A stretch of DNA of 64,000 nucleotides from Blautia sp. SC05B48. GTDB taxonomy: Bacteria > Bacillota > Clostridia > Lachnospirales > Lachnospiraceae. The stretch lies in the NCBI RefSeq assembly GCF_005848555.1, contig NZ_CP040518.1, positions 558,001-622,000 of the forward strand, given 5' to 3'. The position numbers and the translations under genes were made by a program. The notes below the pieces were generated by a model. It ran no database searches, was not told the origin of the DNA, and worked only from the letters and a program-made list of their open reading frames with translations. Of this stretch, positions 1 to 8,571 are shown piece after piece. The first letter of the stretch is position 1; every line of letters begins with the position of its first letter.

Positions 1-519
1 TGCACCGGAGCATTCCAGTTCTCCACTAAAATCCACACAGCATCCGCTTAATTTCTTCTTCAGCTCCTCAAGAAGTCTTTCCCTGTCCGTTCCTTCCTGG
101 TCCATTTTATTTACAAAAAGAAATGTTGGGATCTTATACTGTGTCAGCAGTCTCCACAATGTCTGTGTATGCCCTTGCACACCATCTGCTCCGTTGATCA
201 CCAGGATCGCATAATCCAGCACCTGCAGGGTACGCTCCATCTCAGCAGAAAAATCCACATGCCCCGGCGTATCCAGAAGTGTCACTTCCATATCCCCCAT
301 GGAAAAAACTGCCTGCTTTGAAAAAATGGTGATTCCTCTCTCCCTCTCAAGCTCATAGGTATCCAGATACGCATCCTTGTGATCGACTCTTCCGATTTTT
401 CGGATCCTTCCGCATTTAAAAAGCAGGCCTTCCGATAATGTCGTCTTTCCTGCATCCACATGGGCAAGCACGCCCAGGCTTATATGTCTGTGTTTTATAT
501 TCTGAGGTTTTTCTCCCAT
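1..519 (-). CDS. TetM/EF-G-like translational GTPase, N-terminal part (runs off window)
   Basis: The first 173 residues of a translation-factor GTPase are visible and the gene continues past the window edge. The G domain is intact: G1 AHVDAGKT near residue 19, G2 RERGIT near 60, G3 DTPGH near 83 and G4 NKMD near 137. This is the order and spacing of the EF-G superfamily branch that holds the tetracycline ribosomal-protection proteins and chromosomal relatives of unknown role. The ATG at 519 follows an AGGGG ribosome binding site that sits inside a long hairpin. The visible part cannot separate a true Tet protein from a housekeeping paralogue. It lies 84 nt downstream of the patatin-like gene on the same strand. 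Confidence 0.85.
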   Translation of the reverse strand, partial: MGEKPQNIKHRHISLGVLAHVDAGKTTLSEGLLFKCGRIRKIGRVDHKDAYLDTYELERERGITIFSKQAVFSMGDMEVTLLDTPGHVDFSAEMERTLQVLDYAILVINGADGVQGHTQTLWRLLTQYKIPTFLFVNKMDQEGTDRERLLEELKKKLSGCCVDFSGELECSGA

Positions 520-524
520 TGAAA

Positions 525-576
525 ATACCCCTTTCTGTTGTAATGATATCCAATATCATAACATAGAAAGGGGTAT
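525..576 (-). promoter_or_regulatory. Hairpin enclosing the ribosome binding site of the GTPase gene
   Basis: On the minus strand a 12-nt arm ATACCCCTTTCT pairs perfectly with AGAAAGGGGTAT. A second 7-bp stem (ATGATAT/ATATCAT) lies inside with a 3-nt loop. The 3' arm contains the AGGGG ribosome binding site and ends 5 nt before the ATG at 519. The fold would hide the start site. It could also act as a terminator for the patatin gene upstream, as TTTTC follows it. Confidence 0.6.
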
Positions 577-603
577 AAGTCGAATTTTGTTTCGGTCTGT
601 GAT

Positions 604-1473
604 TCAGGAATCCAGGTAGGCTTTCAGCTTCTCCAAATCCTTTTTCATATCTGCTCTTCCTGTCTGGTAGATCCGCTCCAGATTGCTCTCATCACGCTCG
701 ATCATCGCCGCCTGGATGGGACTGCTCGGACGGATGATGTGGATACGCCCCTCTTTTTCCAGAGAAGCCAGTTCCTCCAGTGTTTCATTATAATGGATAT
801 GCCGTTCCTCCAGATCCTTCAGAAAAGCCGGATATTTATGTAATACTGCTTTCAGAAAAAGCTGCATCTTCGGGTTTGCTTTTTTTCGGTACTTCACATC
901 TCTGGTAAGCACCACTACGTTTTTTTCGTATCCCCGGGAAAGCATCCATTTAACCGGGATCGGATCAGACACACCACCGTCCAGAAGTCTCTTCCCCCCA
1001 AGCATCACCGGCCGGGAGGCTACCGGAATCGATGCAGATGCACGCATCCATTCAATATCCTCCACATCTCCGTTGGGACATTCATGATACACCGGTTTTC
1101 CTGTATCCAGGTCCGTACACACCACTGTAAATTTCATGGGATTTTCCGCGTAGGTCTGACGGTCAAAAATATCCAGTTTCCAAGGCAGTTCATAATATCC
1201 GAATTCCCGGCTGTATACATCTCCTGTGGTGATCCAGTTCCGGATGCTTGCAAGTCTTTTATCCTTGCAGTACTTTTTGTTATAGCGAAGAACTCTTCCG
1301 ATCTGCCTGGATTTATAATTGCATCCAAAAACAGCTCCAGCCGATACGCCCACTGCACTGTCTGCGTAAATCTCATTTTCCATCAGAACATCGATCACAC
1401 CGGCTGTATACAAGCCTCGCATACCGCCGCCCTCCATAACGATACTGAATTTTTTCAATTGTGTTTCTTCCAT
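604..1473 (-). CDS. Patatin-like phospholipase family protein
   Basis: This is a 289-residue serine acyl hydrolase of the bacterial patatin (YjjU-like) family, expected to cleave acyl chains from lipids with a Ser-Asp dyad. The oxyanion glycine loop GGGMRG is at 15-20, the nucleophile elbow GVSAG at 42-46 (Ser44), and the catalytic Asp165 is in the DGG motif. There is no signal peptide or membrane segment, so it is probably cytosolic. Length is normal for the family. It lies between the ABC-F gene and the GTPase gene, all on the minus strand. The substrate cannot be read from the sequence. Confidence 0.88.
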   Translation of the reverse strand: MEETQLKKFSIVMEGGGMRGLYTAGVIDVLMENEIYADSAVGVSAGAVFGCNYKSRQIGRVLRYNKKYCKDKRLASIRNWITTGDVYSREFGYYELPWKLDIFDRQTYAENPMKFTVVCTDLDTGKPVYHECPNGDVEDIEWMRASASIPVASRPVMLGGKRLLDGGVSDPIPVKWMLSRGYEKNVVVLTRDVKYRKKANPKMQLFLKAVLHKYPAFLKDLEERHIHYNETLEELASLEKEGRIHIIRPSSPIQAAMIERDESNLERIYQTGRADMKKDLEKLKAYLDS

Positions 1474-1594
1474 TTATTTGTCCTCGTATTCTGTCTGGCA
1501 GACTCTGCTGCCCTTATGCTGTCATCTTTTATGTCCCATTTATTGTACTTCTTGAATTATATCTGTCTTTTCTGACATATATCTATATCCATTA

Positions 1595-3151
1595 TCAGAA
1601 TATCTTGGTTGTCCACCTGCTCATATCCCAGACTTCATTTACCACATCCTGGTAAAATTCCGGCTCATGGCAGATGAGAAGGATACTTCCGCGGTATTCC
1701 CTGAGAGCTTTTTTCAGCTCGTCTTTTGCATCTACATCCAGATGATTGGTAGGCTCGTCCAGAAGAAGAATGTTGGTGTCACGGTTCACCAGCTTGCAAA
1801 GACGCACTTTTGCCTGCTCACCACCGCTTAAAACCCGTACCTGGCTCTCAATATGCTTGGTCGTCAGTCCGCATTTTGCCAGCGCGGAACGCACTTCATA
1901 CTGGGAAAATGCCGGAAATTCCTGCCAGAGTTCTTCGATACAGGTAGTTCGATTCTCACCTTTAACTTCCTGCTCAAAATATCCGATCTCAAGGTTCTCG
2001 CCCTGCTCCACACTTCCGGAAAGAGGCTTGATCAGTCCGAGAAGACTCCGAAGAAGTGTTGTTTTTCCTATTCCATTGGTTCCCACCAGTGCGATCTTCT
2101 GTCCTCGCTCCATAGTAAAATTCAGCGGCTTGGAAAGTGGCTCATCATAACCGATCACAAGATCATGGGTCTCAAAAAGCATCTTTCCCGGTGTTCGGCC
2201 ATAACGGAATTTGAACTCCGGCTTCGGCTTCTCTGCTGCCAGCTCGATCACATCCATCTTGTCCAGCTTTTTCTGACGGGACATAGCCATGTTCCTTGTG
2301 GAAACACGTGCCTTATTCCTTGCCACGAAATCCTTCAGCTCACTGATCTCCTGCTGCTGTTTGCGGTAAGCAGCCTCCAGCTGTGCCTTCTTGACCGCAT
2401 AGACCTCCTGAAAATGATCGTAATCTCCTACGTAACGGTTCAGTTCCTGATTTTCCATGTGATAGATAATGTTAACTACAGAATTCAGGAACGGAATATC
2501 GTGTGAAATAAGGATAAAGGCATTCTCGTAATCCAAAAGATATCTTTTCAGCCATGCAATATGCTCCTCATCCAGATAGTTGGTAGGCTCATCCAGAAGC
2601 AGGATATCTGGCTTCTCAAGAAGAAGCTTCGCAAGAAGTACCTTGGTTCGCTGTCCGCCGCTTAGATCCGTAACATCACGGTCAAGCCCCAGATCCAGAA
2701 GGCCCAGAGCTCTGGCAACCTCCTCCACTTTGGCATCGATCGCATAAAAATCGTGAAGTGTCAGTTCATCCTGGATCGTTCCAAGCTCTTCCATCAGCCC
2801 ATCCATCTCGTCAGGATCTGCAGTTCCCAGCCTGTCGCAGATCTCGTTCATCCGTTCCTCTTTTTTAAGAAGAGGATCAAAAGCGGATTTCAGCACCTGG
2901 CCGATGGTCATCCCCTTTTCCAGAACCGCATGCTGATCCAGATAGCCTGCGTGGACATTTTTTGCCCACTCTACCTTGCCCTCATCCGGCATCAGTTTTC
3001 CGGTCACGATGCTCATAAATGTGGACTTTCCTTCGCCGTTGGCGCCTACAAGTCCGATATGTTCTCCCTTAAGAAGCCGGAAAGATACATCTTCGAAAAT
3101 TGCTCTGTCTCCAAACCCGTGGGTCAGGTGTTCTACATTTAAAATACTCAT
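1595..3151 (-). CDS. ABC-F family ATP-binding protein
   Basis: This 518-residue protein has two ABC ATPase domains and no membrane segments, which defines the ABC-F class of ribosome-associated ATPases. Walker A motifs are GANGEGKST (about 36-44) and GTNGIGKTT. Signatures are LSGGQRTK and LSGGEQAK. Walker B blocks both read LLLDEPTN. A charged linker lies between the two domains at about residues 245-310. Family members resolve stalled ribosomes or protect against ribosome-targeting antibiotics; which applies here is unknown. A promoter lies upstream at 3219-3248. Confidence 0.9.
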   Translation of the reverse strand: MSILNVEHLTHGFGDRAIFEDVSFRLLKGEHIGLVGANGEGKSTFMSIVTGKLMPDEGKVEWAKNVHAGYLDQHAVLEKGMTIGQVLKSAFDPLLKKEERMNEICDRLGTADPDEMDGLMEELGTIQDELTLHDFYAIDAKVEEVARALGLLDLGLDRDVTDLSGGQRTKVLLAKLLLEKPDILLLDEPTNYLDEEHIAWLKRYLLDYENAFILISHDIPFLNSVVNIIYHMENQELNRYVGDYDHFQEVYAVKKAQLEAAYRKQQQEISELKDFVARNKARVSTRNMAMSRQKKLDKMDVIELAAEKPKPEFKFRYGRTPGKMLFETHDLVIGYDEPLSKPLNFTMERGQKIALVGTNGIGKTTLLRSLLGLIKPLSGSVEQGENLEIGYFEQEVKGENRTTCIEELWQEFPAFSQYEVRSALAKCGLTTKHIESQVRVLSGGEQAKVRLCKLVNRDTNILLLDEPTNHLDVDAKDELKKALREYRGSILLICHEPEFYQDVVNEVWDMSRWTTKIF

Positions 3152-3218
3152 TTGTTATATTCCTTTATCATTGTGGTTTTTGTGTTTTCCCGGAAGGGAT
3201 TTTTAATAATGCTATAGT

Positions 3219-3248
3219 ATTATACTTGATATTTTTCTCTGCTGTAAA
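3219..3248 (-). promoter_or_regulatory. Promoter of the ABC-F gene
   Basis: On the minus strand TTTACA is followed after 18 nt by TATAAT, about 70 nt before the ABC-F start. The -10 box is perfect and the -35 box is one base from consensus. Confidence 0.55.
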
Positions 3249-3304
3249 GTCAAATCTCTGTATACACTGCGATCGGCTGACTGGCAGTTGCTGGTACACC
3301 GTTT

Positions 3305-3802
3305 TTATTTCATAATGATCTTCTTCAGTTTTTCCAGGTCGTCCGTATCAGGATGAGACAAAGCACAGTCAAAATTTTTGATCAACAGATCAAGATTCGC
3401 AGGGTGTTCCGGATTTTCTTTCATTTTTATATATCGTTCACGCACAGACTGGGGCATCTTTCCCTGACACATATACTCTCCGATAACAACATTACCCGGA
3501 GCAACAGACTGTCTGACCTGACCGAGGACCTTTTCAAAATATGCCGCACTTGCACCAAAACCGGCTGTTCCAAACAGAAAAATCTTCTTCCCTTTTAATT
3601 TGGATAACAATTCCAGGGTCTTCTTATCTGCATTCCCTTTGTCCGTCCAAAATCCGATATACAGCAGATCGGATCCAGGTACCTGTGATCCGGTCTCCCC
3701 AAAGTGATCACACTTATCTTTTGGCAGCACTTCATAGATCGCCTCAGCCAACTTTTTTGTATTACCGGTTAAGCTGCTGAATACTATTGAATAATTTTCC
3801 AT
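3305..3802 (-). CDS. Flavodoxin family protein
   Basis: This is a 165-residue protein with a flavodoxin-like start: a short strand, then the FMN phosphate loop SSLTGNTKK at about residues 9-17. A second loop, FGTAGFGASAAY, lies near residue 77. It is probably a small cytosolic FMN electron carrier. The tail past residue 110 is rich in charged residues and carries no cofactor motif I recognise. No obvious redox partner is adjacent; the next gene on the strand is an Ntn hydrolase 36 nt downstream. Confidence 0.8.
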   Translation of the reverse strand: MENYSIVFSSLTGNTKKLAEAIYEVLPKDKCDHFGETGSQVPGSDLLYIGFWTDKGNADKKTLELLSKLKGKKIFLFGTAGFGASAAYFEKVLGQVRQSVAPGNVVIGEYMCQGKMPQSVRERYIKMKENPEHPANLDLLIKNFDCALSHPDTDDLEKLKKIIMK

Positions 3803-3838
3803 CTTCCTACCTCATTATCTTCTGTAAAAATCCTGATC

Positions 3839-4828
3839 TCATTTATTATGCCATCTGATCTCACCATTTAATATGATCGGATAACGGATCAGCTTGTCTG
3901 AATCAAGGTTTTCCGCATACATATCTACTGCTGTTATCTGATGATTATCATATGTGGTGTAATAATAGATTCCCTTTGTCGTGTTGCAGCATGAAGTATA
4001 GATCGTGATCTCATATGCGCCATCTGATACCTCACAGCATCCCCGCTGCTGATCAACAGAGCCTAAAATATGGAAAAACTGGCTGACACTTTCGTTTTCC
4101 CCATCTCCGGATATTGCATTTAGTTTTGTAAATGCAACCTTTACAAATCTTGACTGGCTTGAAAGATCTCCCGGAATTCCCATTCCGCCCATTCCTCTGC
4201 TGTATGGATCCAGCTCCAGCACTCCTGCAAATGTACTTTCCGGCTGCTTTCTGGATACACCTGCAAAATTGTTAAGTGCAAACATCTGACCGGGGAATGG
4301 AGGATTATTTGTAAGTACGCCAACAGGATCATCATAGATGTGCATTCCGTCTTTCATGGATTCTACAACGATGCATTCCTCCTTGTCTGCGATCATCCAG
4401 TGAAGCTGTGCAGTTGGAAGCTGTTCACTGAAGGGTGTTCCCATAAGCTTCATATTAGAAAGCATCCTCCTTGCTTCAGCCACCGAAGCACATTGGGTAA
4501 GGATCCATGGAATAAATTCATATTGCGCCACCTGGATAAGATCCTTATCTGCCTCTGTCACTTCATCTGCATATGCCGCATTCCCCACAAAGTTAAGTCC
4601 TGCCATACCCAGTCCCTTTTCATTAGCCGCATCATAATAAAGCGGATAATCTCCTGCTACAAATGCCATTCCTATGAGAGCATAATGTGTTTTTGATTTT
4701 CCTGCATATCGAAAATCGAACTCATAATTTCTTGGAGTTATGGTCACCTCTTCCCCATAGGAAAACTCATAGTCAAGAGTTCTTCCCATATAAAAATCCT
4801 TTGTCTGATAAGTTGCTGCTGTACACAT
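3839..4828 (-). CDS. Linear amide C-N hydrolase, choloylglycine hydrolase family
   Basis: This is a 329-residue Ntn hydrolase of the family that holds bile salt hydrolases and penicillin V acylases. I place the start at 4828 because the protein then begins Met-Cys, exposing the nucleophile Cys2 after Met removal, and an AAGAGGTG ribosome binding site lies just upstream. A longer frame to 4939 would bury this cysteine and overlap the cls gene. Further family residues are Arg16 and Asp19 (GRTLDY), the NFVGNA loop, and TNNPPF. Whether bile salts, penicillin V or N-acyl homoserine lactones are cleaved cannot be told from sequence alone. It starts 17 nt after cls and is probably co-transcribed with it. 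Confidence 0.88.
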   Translation of the reverse strand: MCTAATYQTKDFYMGRTLDYEFSYGEEVTITPRNYEFDFRYAGKSKTHYALIGMAFVAGDYPLYYDAANEKGLGMAGLNFVGNAAYADEVTEADKDLIQVAQYEFIPWILTQCASVAEARRMLSNMKLMGTPFSEQLPTAQLHWMIADKEECIVVESMKDGMHIYDDPVGVLTNNPPFPGQMFALNNFAGVSRKQPESTFAGVLELDPYSRGMGGMGIPGDLSSQSRFVKVAFTKLNAISGDGENESVSQFFHILGSVDQQRGCCEVSDGAYEITIYTSCCNTTKGIYYYTTYDNHQITAVDMYAENLDSDKLIRYPIILNGEIRWHNK

Positions 4829-4845
4829 AGATCTACACCTCTTTC

Positions 4846-6402
4846 TTACAATAATCCTGCAAATAATCTCATGAAAAGCTGTCCCAGACGAAGATATGCA
4901 CTGCGTCCTGTCCGGTATTGTTCTGTTACTTCCCGACATTCCTGCATTGTTTCTTCCAGATCATTTCTTATGGATAACACAGCCGGACTGTCTGCCATAA
5001 AGCATCCGTTTTCAAAATGATGATAAAGACTTCTGTAATCCAGATTTATGGTTCCGCAGGTTGCCATACAGTCATCTGCCACACTCATCTTGGCGTGGCA
5101 GAAGCCAGGTGTCCACTCATAGATCCGCACTCCATTTTTAACCAGTCCATGATAAAAAGAACGTGTAACACTGTAAATCATTTTTTTATCCGGGATTCCC
5201 GGTGTAATGATCCTTACATCAACTCCCCTCTTTGCAGCAAGGCACAGAGCATGTGTCATTTCATCCGTAATGATCAGATATGGCGTCATAAACCAGCAGT
5301 ATTTTTCTGCTTTGTTGACCATGCTGATATAAACTTCCTCTCCTACCTGTTCATCATCCATTGGACTATCTGCATAAGGCTGTACAAATCCGGTCTGAGC
5401 TGCCTTATATTCTGATCTTATAAAATATTTGCTGAAATCCTCATTATTATTCCTGTCATTGGCTGCATTCCACATTTCAAGGAATGTTGCTGTCAGCGAC
5501 TGAACTGCATCGCCTTCAAGACGGATCCCGGTATCCTTCCATTGTCCGTAAGGATTGGTGTAATTAAAATATTCATTTGCCAGATTATAGCCGCCTGTGA
5601 AAGCTACTTTTCCATCGATCACTGTTATTTTTCGATGATCACGGTTGTTCAGAAATACATTCAGCCCCGGCATAAATGGATTAAATACCCGGCAGTGGAT
5701 TCCGATCTGCTCCATCTTTTTTACGAAATCCGTATTAATAAATCCAATAGATCCCATATCATCATAAAATACTCGCACTTCCACGCCTGCCTGCACACGC
5801 TCCTCCAGTACTTTCTGGATCTTTTTCCAGGCCTCTGCATCTTCTATCGCATGGTATTCCATAAAAATAAATTTTTCAGCCTTTGACAGTGCCAATAATT
5901 GTGCTTCTAATCCCTTTACCGCCTCATCATAATAAACAATATCCGTGTTCTGGTATACGGGATAACCTGCGTTTTTCCAAATATACTCACTGATATTTCC
6001 TGCTTTGGGGATTTTGTTTTTGATATTTTCCAGTTTTTCCCGATTGTCCGGCAGAAGCGGCAGAAGCTTTCTGTCGATATCCGCATATCGTTCTCGCATT
6101 TTATGGGTTCCGCCATTTAATCCGATGAGCAGATATAATGCTACACCCATGATCGGAAACACAAGTATCAGAATGATCCATGGCATTTTCATGGAAGAGG
6201 TCTGATCAGATGCATATAGTGCCAGAACCAGAATTCCTGCAAAGACTCTGGTCAGCAGATTAACGATCTCCGCATACTCATTCAGCCTTGTGATCATGAT
6301 AATGATAAAAGCTGCTTCCAATAAAATACAAAGCACCGAAAAGCATAATCGAATGACACCGTTTTTCGTTTTTGCTCTGCCCTCCAATGTATCCTGCTTC
6401 AT
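4846..6402 (-). CDS. cls: Cardiolipin synthase
   Basis: This is a 518-residue membrane phospholipase D-family enzyme that condenses two phosphatidylglycerols to cardiolipin. N-terminal hydrophobic helices span roughly residues 18-40, 50-65 and 72-92. The two catalytic HKD motifs are HRKITVIDGKVAFTGG and HAKMSVADDCMATCGTIN. Length and layout match Gram-positive Cls. The Ntn hydrolase gene follows after 17 nt. Confidence 0.92.
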   Translation of the reverse strand: MKQDTLEGRAKTKNGVIRLCFSVLCILLEAAFIIIMITRLNEYAEIVNLLTRVFAGILVLALYASDQTSSMKMPWIILILVFPIMGVALYLLIGLNGGTHKMRERYADIDRKLLPLLPDNREKLENIKNKIPKAGNISEYIWKNAGYPVYQNTDIVYYDEAVKGLEAQLLALSKAEKFIFMEYHAIEDAEAWKKIQKVLEERVQAGVEVRVFYDDMGSIGFINTDFVKKMEQIGIHCRVFNPFMPGLNVFLNNRDHRKITVIDGKVAFTGGYNLANEYFNYTNPYGQWKDTGIRLEGDAVQSLTATFLEMWNAANDRNNNEDFSKYFIRSEYKAAQTGFVQPYADSPMDDEQVGEEVYISMVNKAEKYCWFMTPYLIITDEMTHALCLAAKRGVDVRIITPGIPDKKMIYSVTRSFYHGLVKNGVRIYEWTPGFCHAKMSVADDCMATCGTINLDYRSLYHHFENGCFMADSPAVLSIRNDLEETMQECREVTEQYRTGRSAYLRLGQLFMRLFAGLL

Positions 6403-6837
6403 AAAACCGCCCCTTTCTGCATTGAATGGGAATTTCCTGTTGTGCGTAAGCCTAACTGAATATTCCTGCTGCGTAATAAAATCAGCAATTATCTTCTATA
6501 CTGCAAACAGCGCAGCTCTGACCTGCTGATTCTTTGTCCACTGTAATAAAAAATGAAATATGAAGAAAGCCCTGGAAGCTGCAACTTCGAGGGCTTTTGC
6601 TTTTTTTGTTATAAACACTTTAATTCTTTTTTGCCTGCGAGCATTATATCATATGCGATTTTTCTTCGCAATATACTCTGTATATTTTTCAGTTCATAAA
6701 TACCACATGGCTTTTTCATACTATAATCAGCAGTATGCAGATACATCTTTGCAATTTCTAACGACTCAGAAGGAAATTTCCACCGTTGCAATCCACGATT
6801 GGGAGTTTGTTGTCTTTCTTGTTGTTTTCTTCTTTTT
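6403..6837. other. Intergenic region between cls and the ABC exporter operon
   Basis: These 435 bp contain the cls upstream region and a hairpin terminator at 6566-6597. From about 6600 to 6837 the sequence is AT-rich, and I see no convincing gene on either strand. A minus-strand open frame running through it into the ABC gene is an out-of-frame shadow. Confidence 0.5.
6566..6597. terminator. Intrinsic terminator
   Basis: An 8-bp stem AAAGCCCT/AGGGCTTT has a nested GAAG/CTTC stem. It is followed by a long T run on the plus strand and by a weaker T-rich stretch on the minus strand. It probably ends the minus-strand exporter operon. Confidence 0.6.
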
Positions 6838-8571
6838 TTATACTTTCCAGCCAACGGCCAGTTCTCTGGACTCCACAAATCTGCGATAGATGCCGCCTTG
6901 CTGCATGAGCTGTTCGTGAGTACCGCTTTGGACAATTTTGCCGCCGTCAATGACGAGGATGTTGTCAGCGTGGCGAACGGTTTTCAGTCGATGGGCAATC
7001 ATGATGATGGTTTTCTCTTTGGTCAGTGCTTCAATGGCATTAGTCAGCTCCTGCTCGCTTTCCGGGTCAACATTGGCGGTTGCCTCGTCCAAAATGACAA
7101 TGGGTGCATCCTTCATAATGGCTCTGGCAATGGAAATGCGCTGTTTTTCACCGCCGGAAAGATTTGCGCCGCCCTCACCGATAATGGTTTCATACCCATC
7201 GGGTAGTGCCATGATGAAATCGTGACAGCAGGCTTTTTTCGCTGCTTCGATAACCTTTTCCATCGGTGCATCCGGCTGACCGAAACGGATATTGTTGGCA
7301 ATGGTGTCCTGGAACAGATAGACGCTCTGGAACACAAAGCTGAAATTGCGCATCAAACTGTCCATGCTGTATTCCTTTACATCCACACCTCCTAAGCTAA
7401 CGCAGCCCTTGTCCACATCCCAGAACCGGGCGATGAGATGGCAAAGCGTTGTTTTGCCACCACCGGAAGGACCCACGATGGCTGTGGAGGTTTTCTGCGG
7501 AATATGCACGGAAATGCCGTCAATAGTCTTTCGCTTGTCGTAAGAGAACTCTACATTCTCCACATCAATATCATAACTATCCGGGGTAATATCTTTTCCG
7601 TCAATATCCATAGTAGGCATATCCAGCACAGAGTTTGCCTTGCTTACATTCAAGTCAACATTTCGCAGGAGTGCCGAGTAACTGCCAGCACTGTCCAGTG
7701 CGCCGAACAGAATAAAGGCGGCAATGATCATGACCACGGCGTTCAGCAGTTCCATTGTGCCGTTCAGATAAAACGCAACGGATACGCCCGCAATGACCAC
7801 GCCGATGAGCTTGGCTATCAGACTTTGCAAGAACATGATGGGGACAAAGGTAATCTCCGATTTTATGTTTGCTGCTGTGTTTTCGTCGATGGCCTGATTC
7901 AGAGCCTTGCTCTTTTCTCCGGTCAGATTGTAAGACTTGACTTCCGCAATGCCCTGAATGTACTCCAGCACCTTTTCCACCAGCTTGCGGTCAGAAGCAT
8001 CCTTTACCGGTGCGACCGTCTTTGCTTTCTTCTGCAAGTAGCTGTTGACGGCAAAGAACAGGAGCACACCAATTACGGAGATGCCGCCAATCCGCAGGTC
8101 AAAGTACAAAATCATCAGCGCAACCACCACCGTAGTCAGAATGCCCTGGGTCACCATCATGACAACACGGGTGGCAACATCTGCCAGAGCCTCCATGCTG
8201 TTGGTGGCGACGGAGGTGATATAGCCAAGGCTGTTTTGGTTGAAGTAGCCCATAGGGAGATACTTCAAATGCTCGGCAATTTCAATGCGTTTGTCGGCAC
8301 AGGTGCCGTATCCAGCCTCGCATTGGAGCATGGTGGAGCAGTAATTCGCAAAAGCATTGCCTGCGATACTAAGCAACATAATACCGAAAGACAGCAAGAT
8401 ATGCTGTACCGTCAGATTTCCGCTCAAAACGCCCTGTAAGGTCACGGCGATAGCCGGAATTTTCAAAGCCTCAAACATAGCCTTCAGCACACCGAGGAAA
8501 ATGGACTTTGTAAATTTGCGTTTGTTGATCTCACCGCAAAAATTGAAAAAACGTCTAAATATCTGGATCAT
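6838..8571 (-). CDS. ABC transporter, fused permease and ATPase (second half-transporter)
   Basis: This 577-residue half-transporter has an exporter-type six-helix membrane domain (about residues 15-310) followed by an ATPase domain. Walker A GPSGGGKTT, signature LSGGEKQR and Walker B IVILDEATANVD are all intact. The start at 8571 is chosen because its ATG overlaps the stop of the preceding exporter gene (ATGA), which indicates translational coupling and a heterodimer. Such AraC-linked pairs in Firmicutes are related to YbtPQ/IrtAB and to peptide or drug exporters; the cargo is unknown. Confidence 0.88.
   Translation of the reverse strand: MIQIFRRFFNFCGEINKRKFTKSIFLGVLKAMFEALKIPAIAVTLQGVLSGNLTVQHILLSFGIMLLSIAGNAFANYCSTMLQCEAGYGTCADKRIEIAEHLKYLPMGYFNQNSLGYITSVATNSMEALADVATRVVMMVTQGILTTVVVALMILYFDLRIGGISVIGVLLFFAVNSYLQKKAKTVAPVKDASDRKLVEKVLEYIQGIAEVKSYNLTGEKSKALNQAIDENTAANIKSEITFVPIMFLQSLIAKLIGVVIAGVSVAFYLNGTMELLNAVVMIIAAFILFGALDSAGSYSALLRNVDLNVSKANSVLDMPTMDIDGKDITPDSYDIDVENVEFSYDKRKTIDGISVHIPQKTSTAIVGPSGGGKTTLCHLIARFWDVDKGCVSLGGVDVKEYSMDSLMRNFSFVFQSVYLFQDTIANNIRFGQPDAPMEKVIEAAKKACCHDFIMALPDGYETIIGEGGANLSGGEKQRISIARAIMKDAPIVILDEATANVDPESEQELTNAIEALTKEKTIIMIAHRLKTVRHADNILVIDGGKIVQSGTHEQLMQQGGIYRRFVESRELAVGWKV

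Noticed and set aside
3305-3802. Flavodoxin as a bilirubin-reductase partner (BilS-like)
   Set aside because: The size fits, but no reductase gene is adjacent and nothing in the sequence is specific enough.
6609-6950. Minus-strand frame downstream of the ABC exporter
   Set aside because: It overlaps the exporter 3' end out of frame and has no start signal or known domain.
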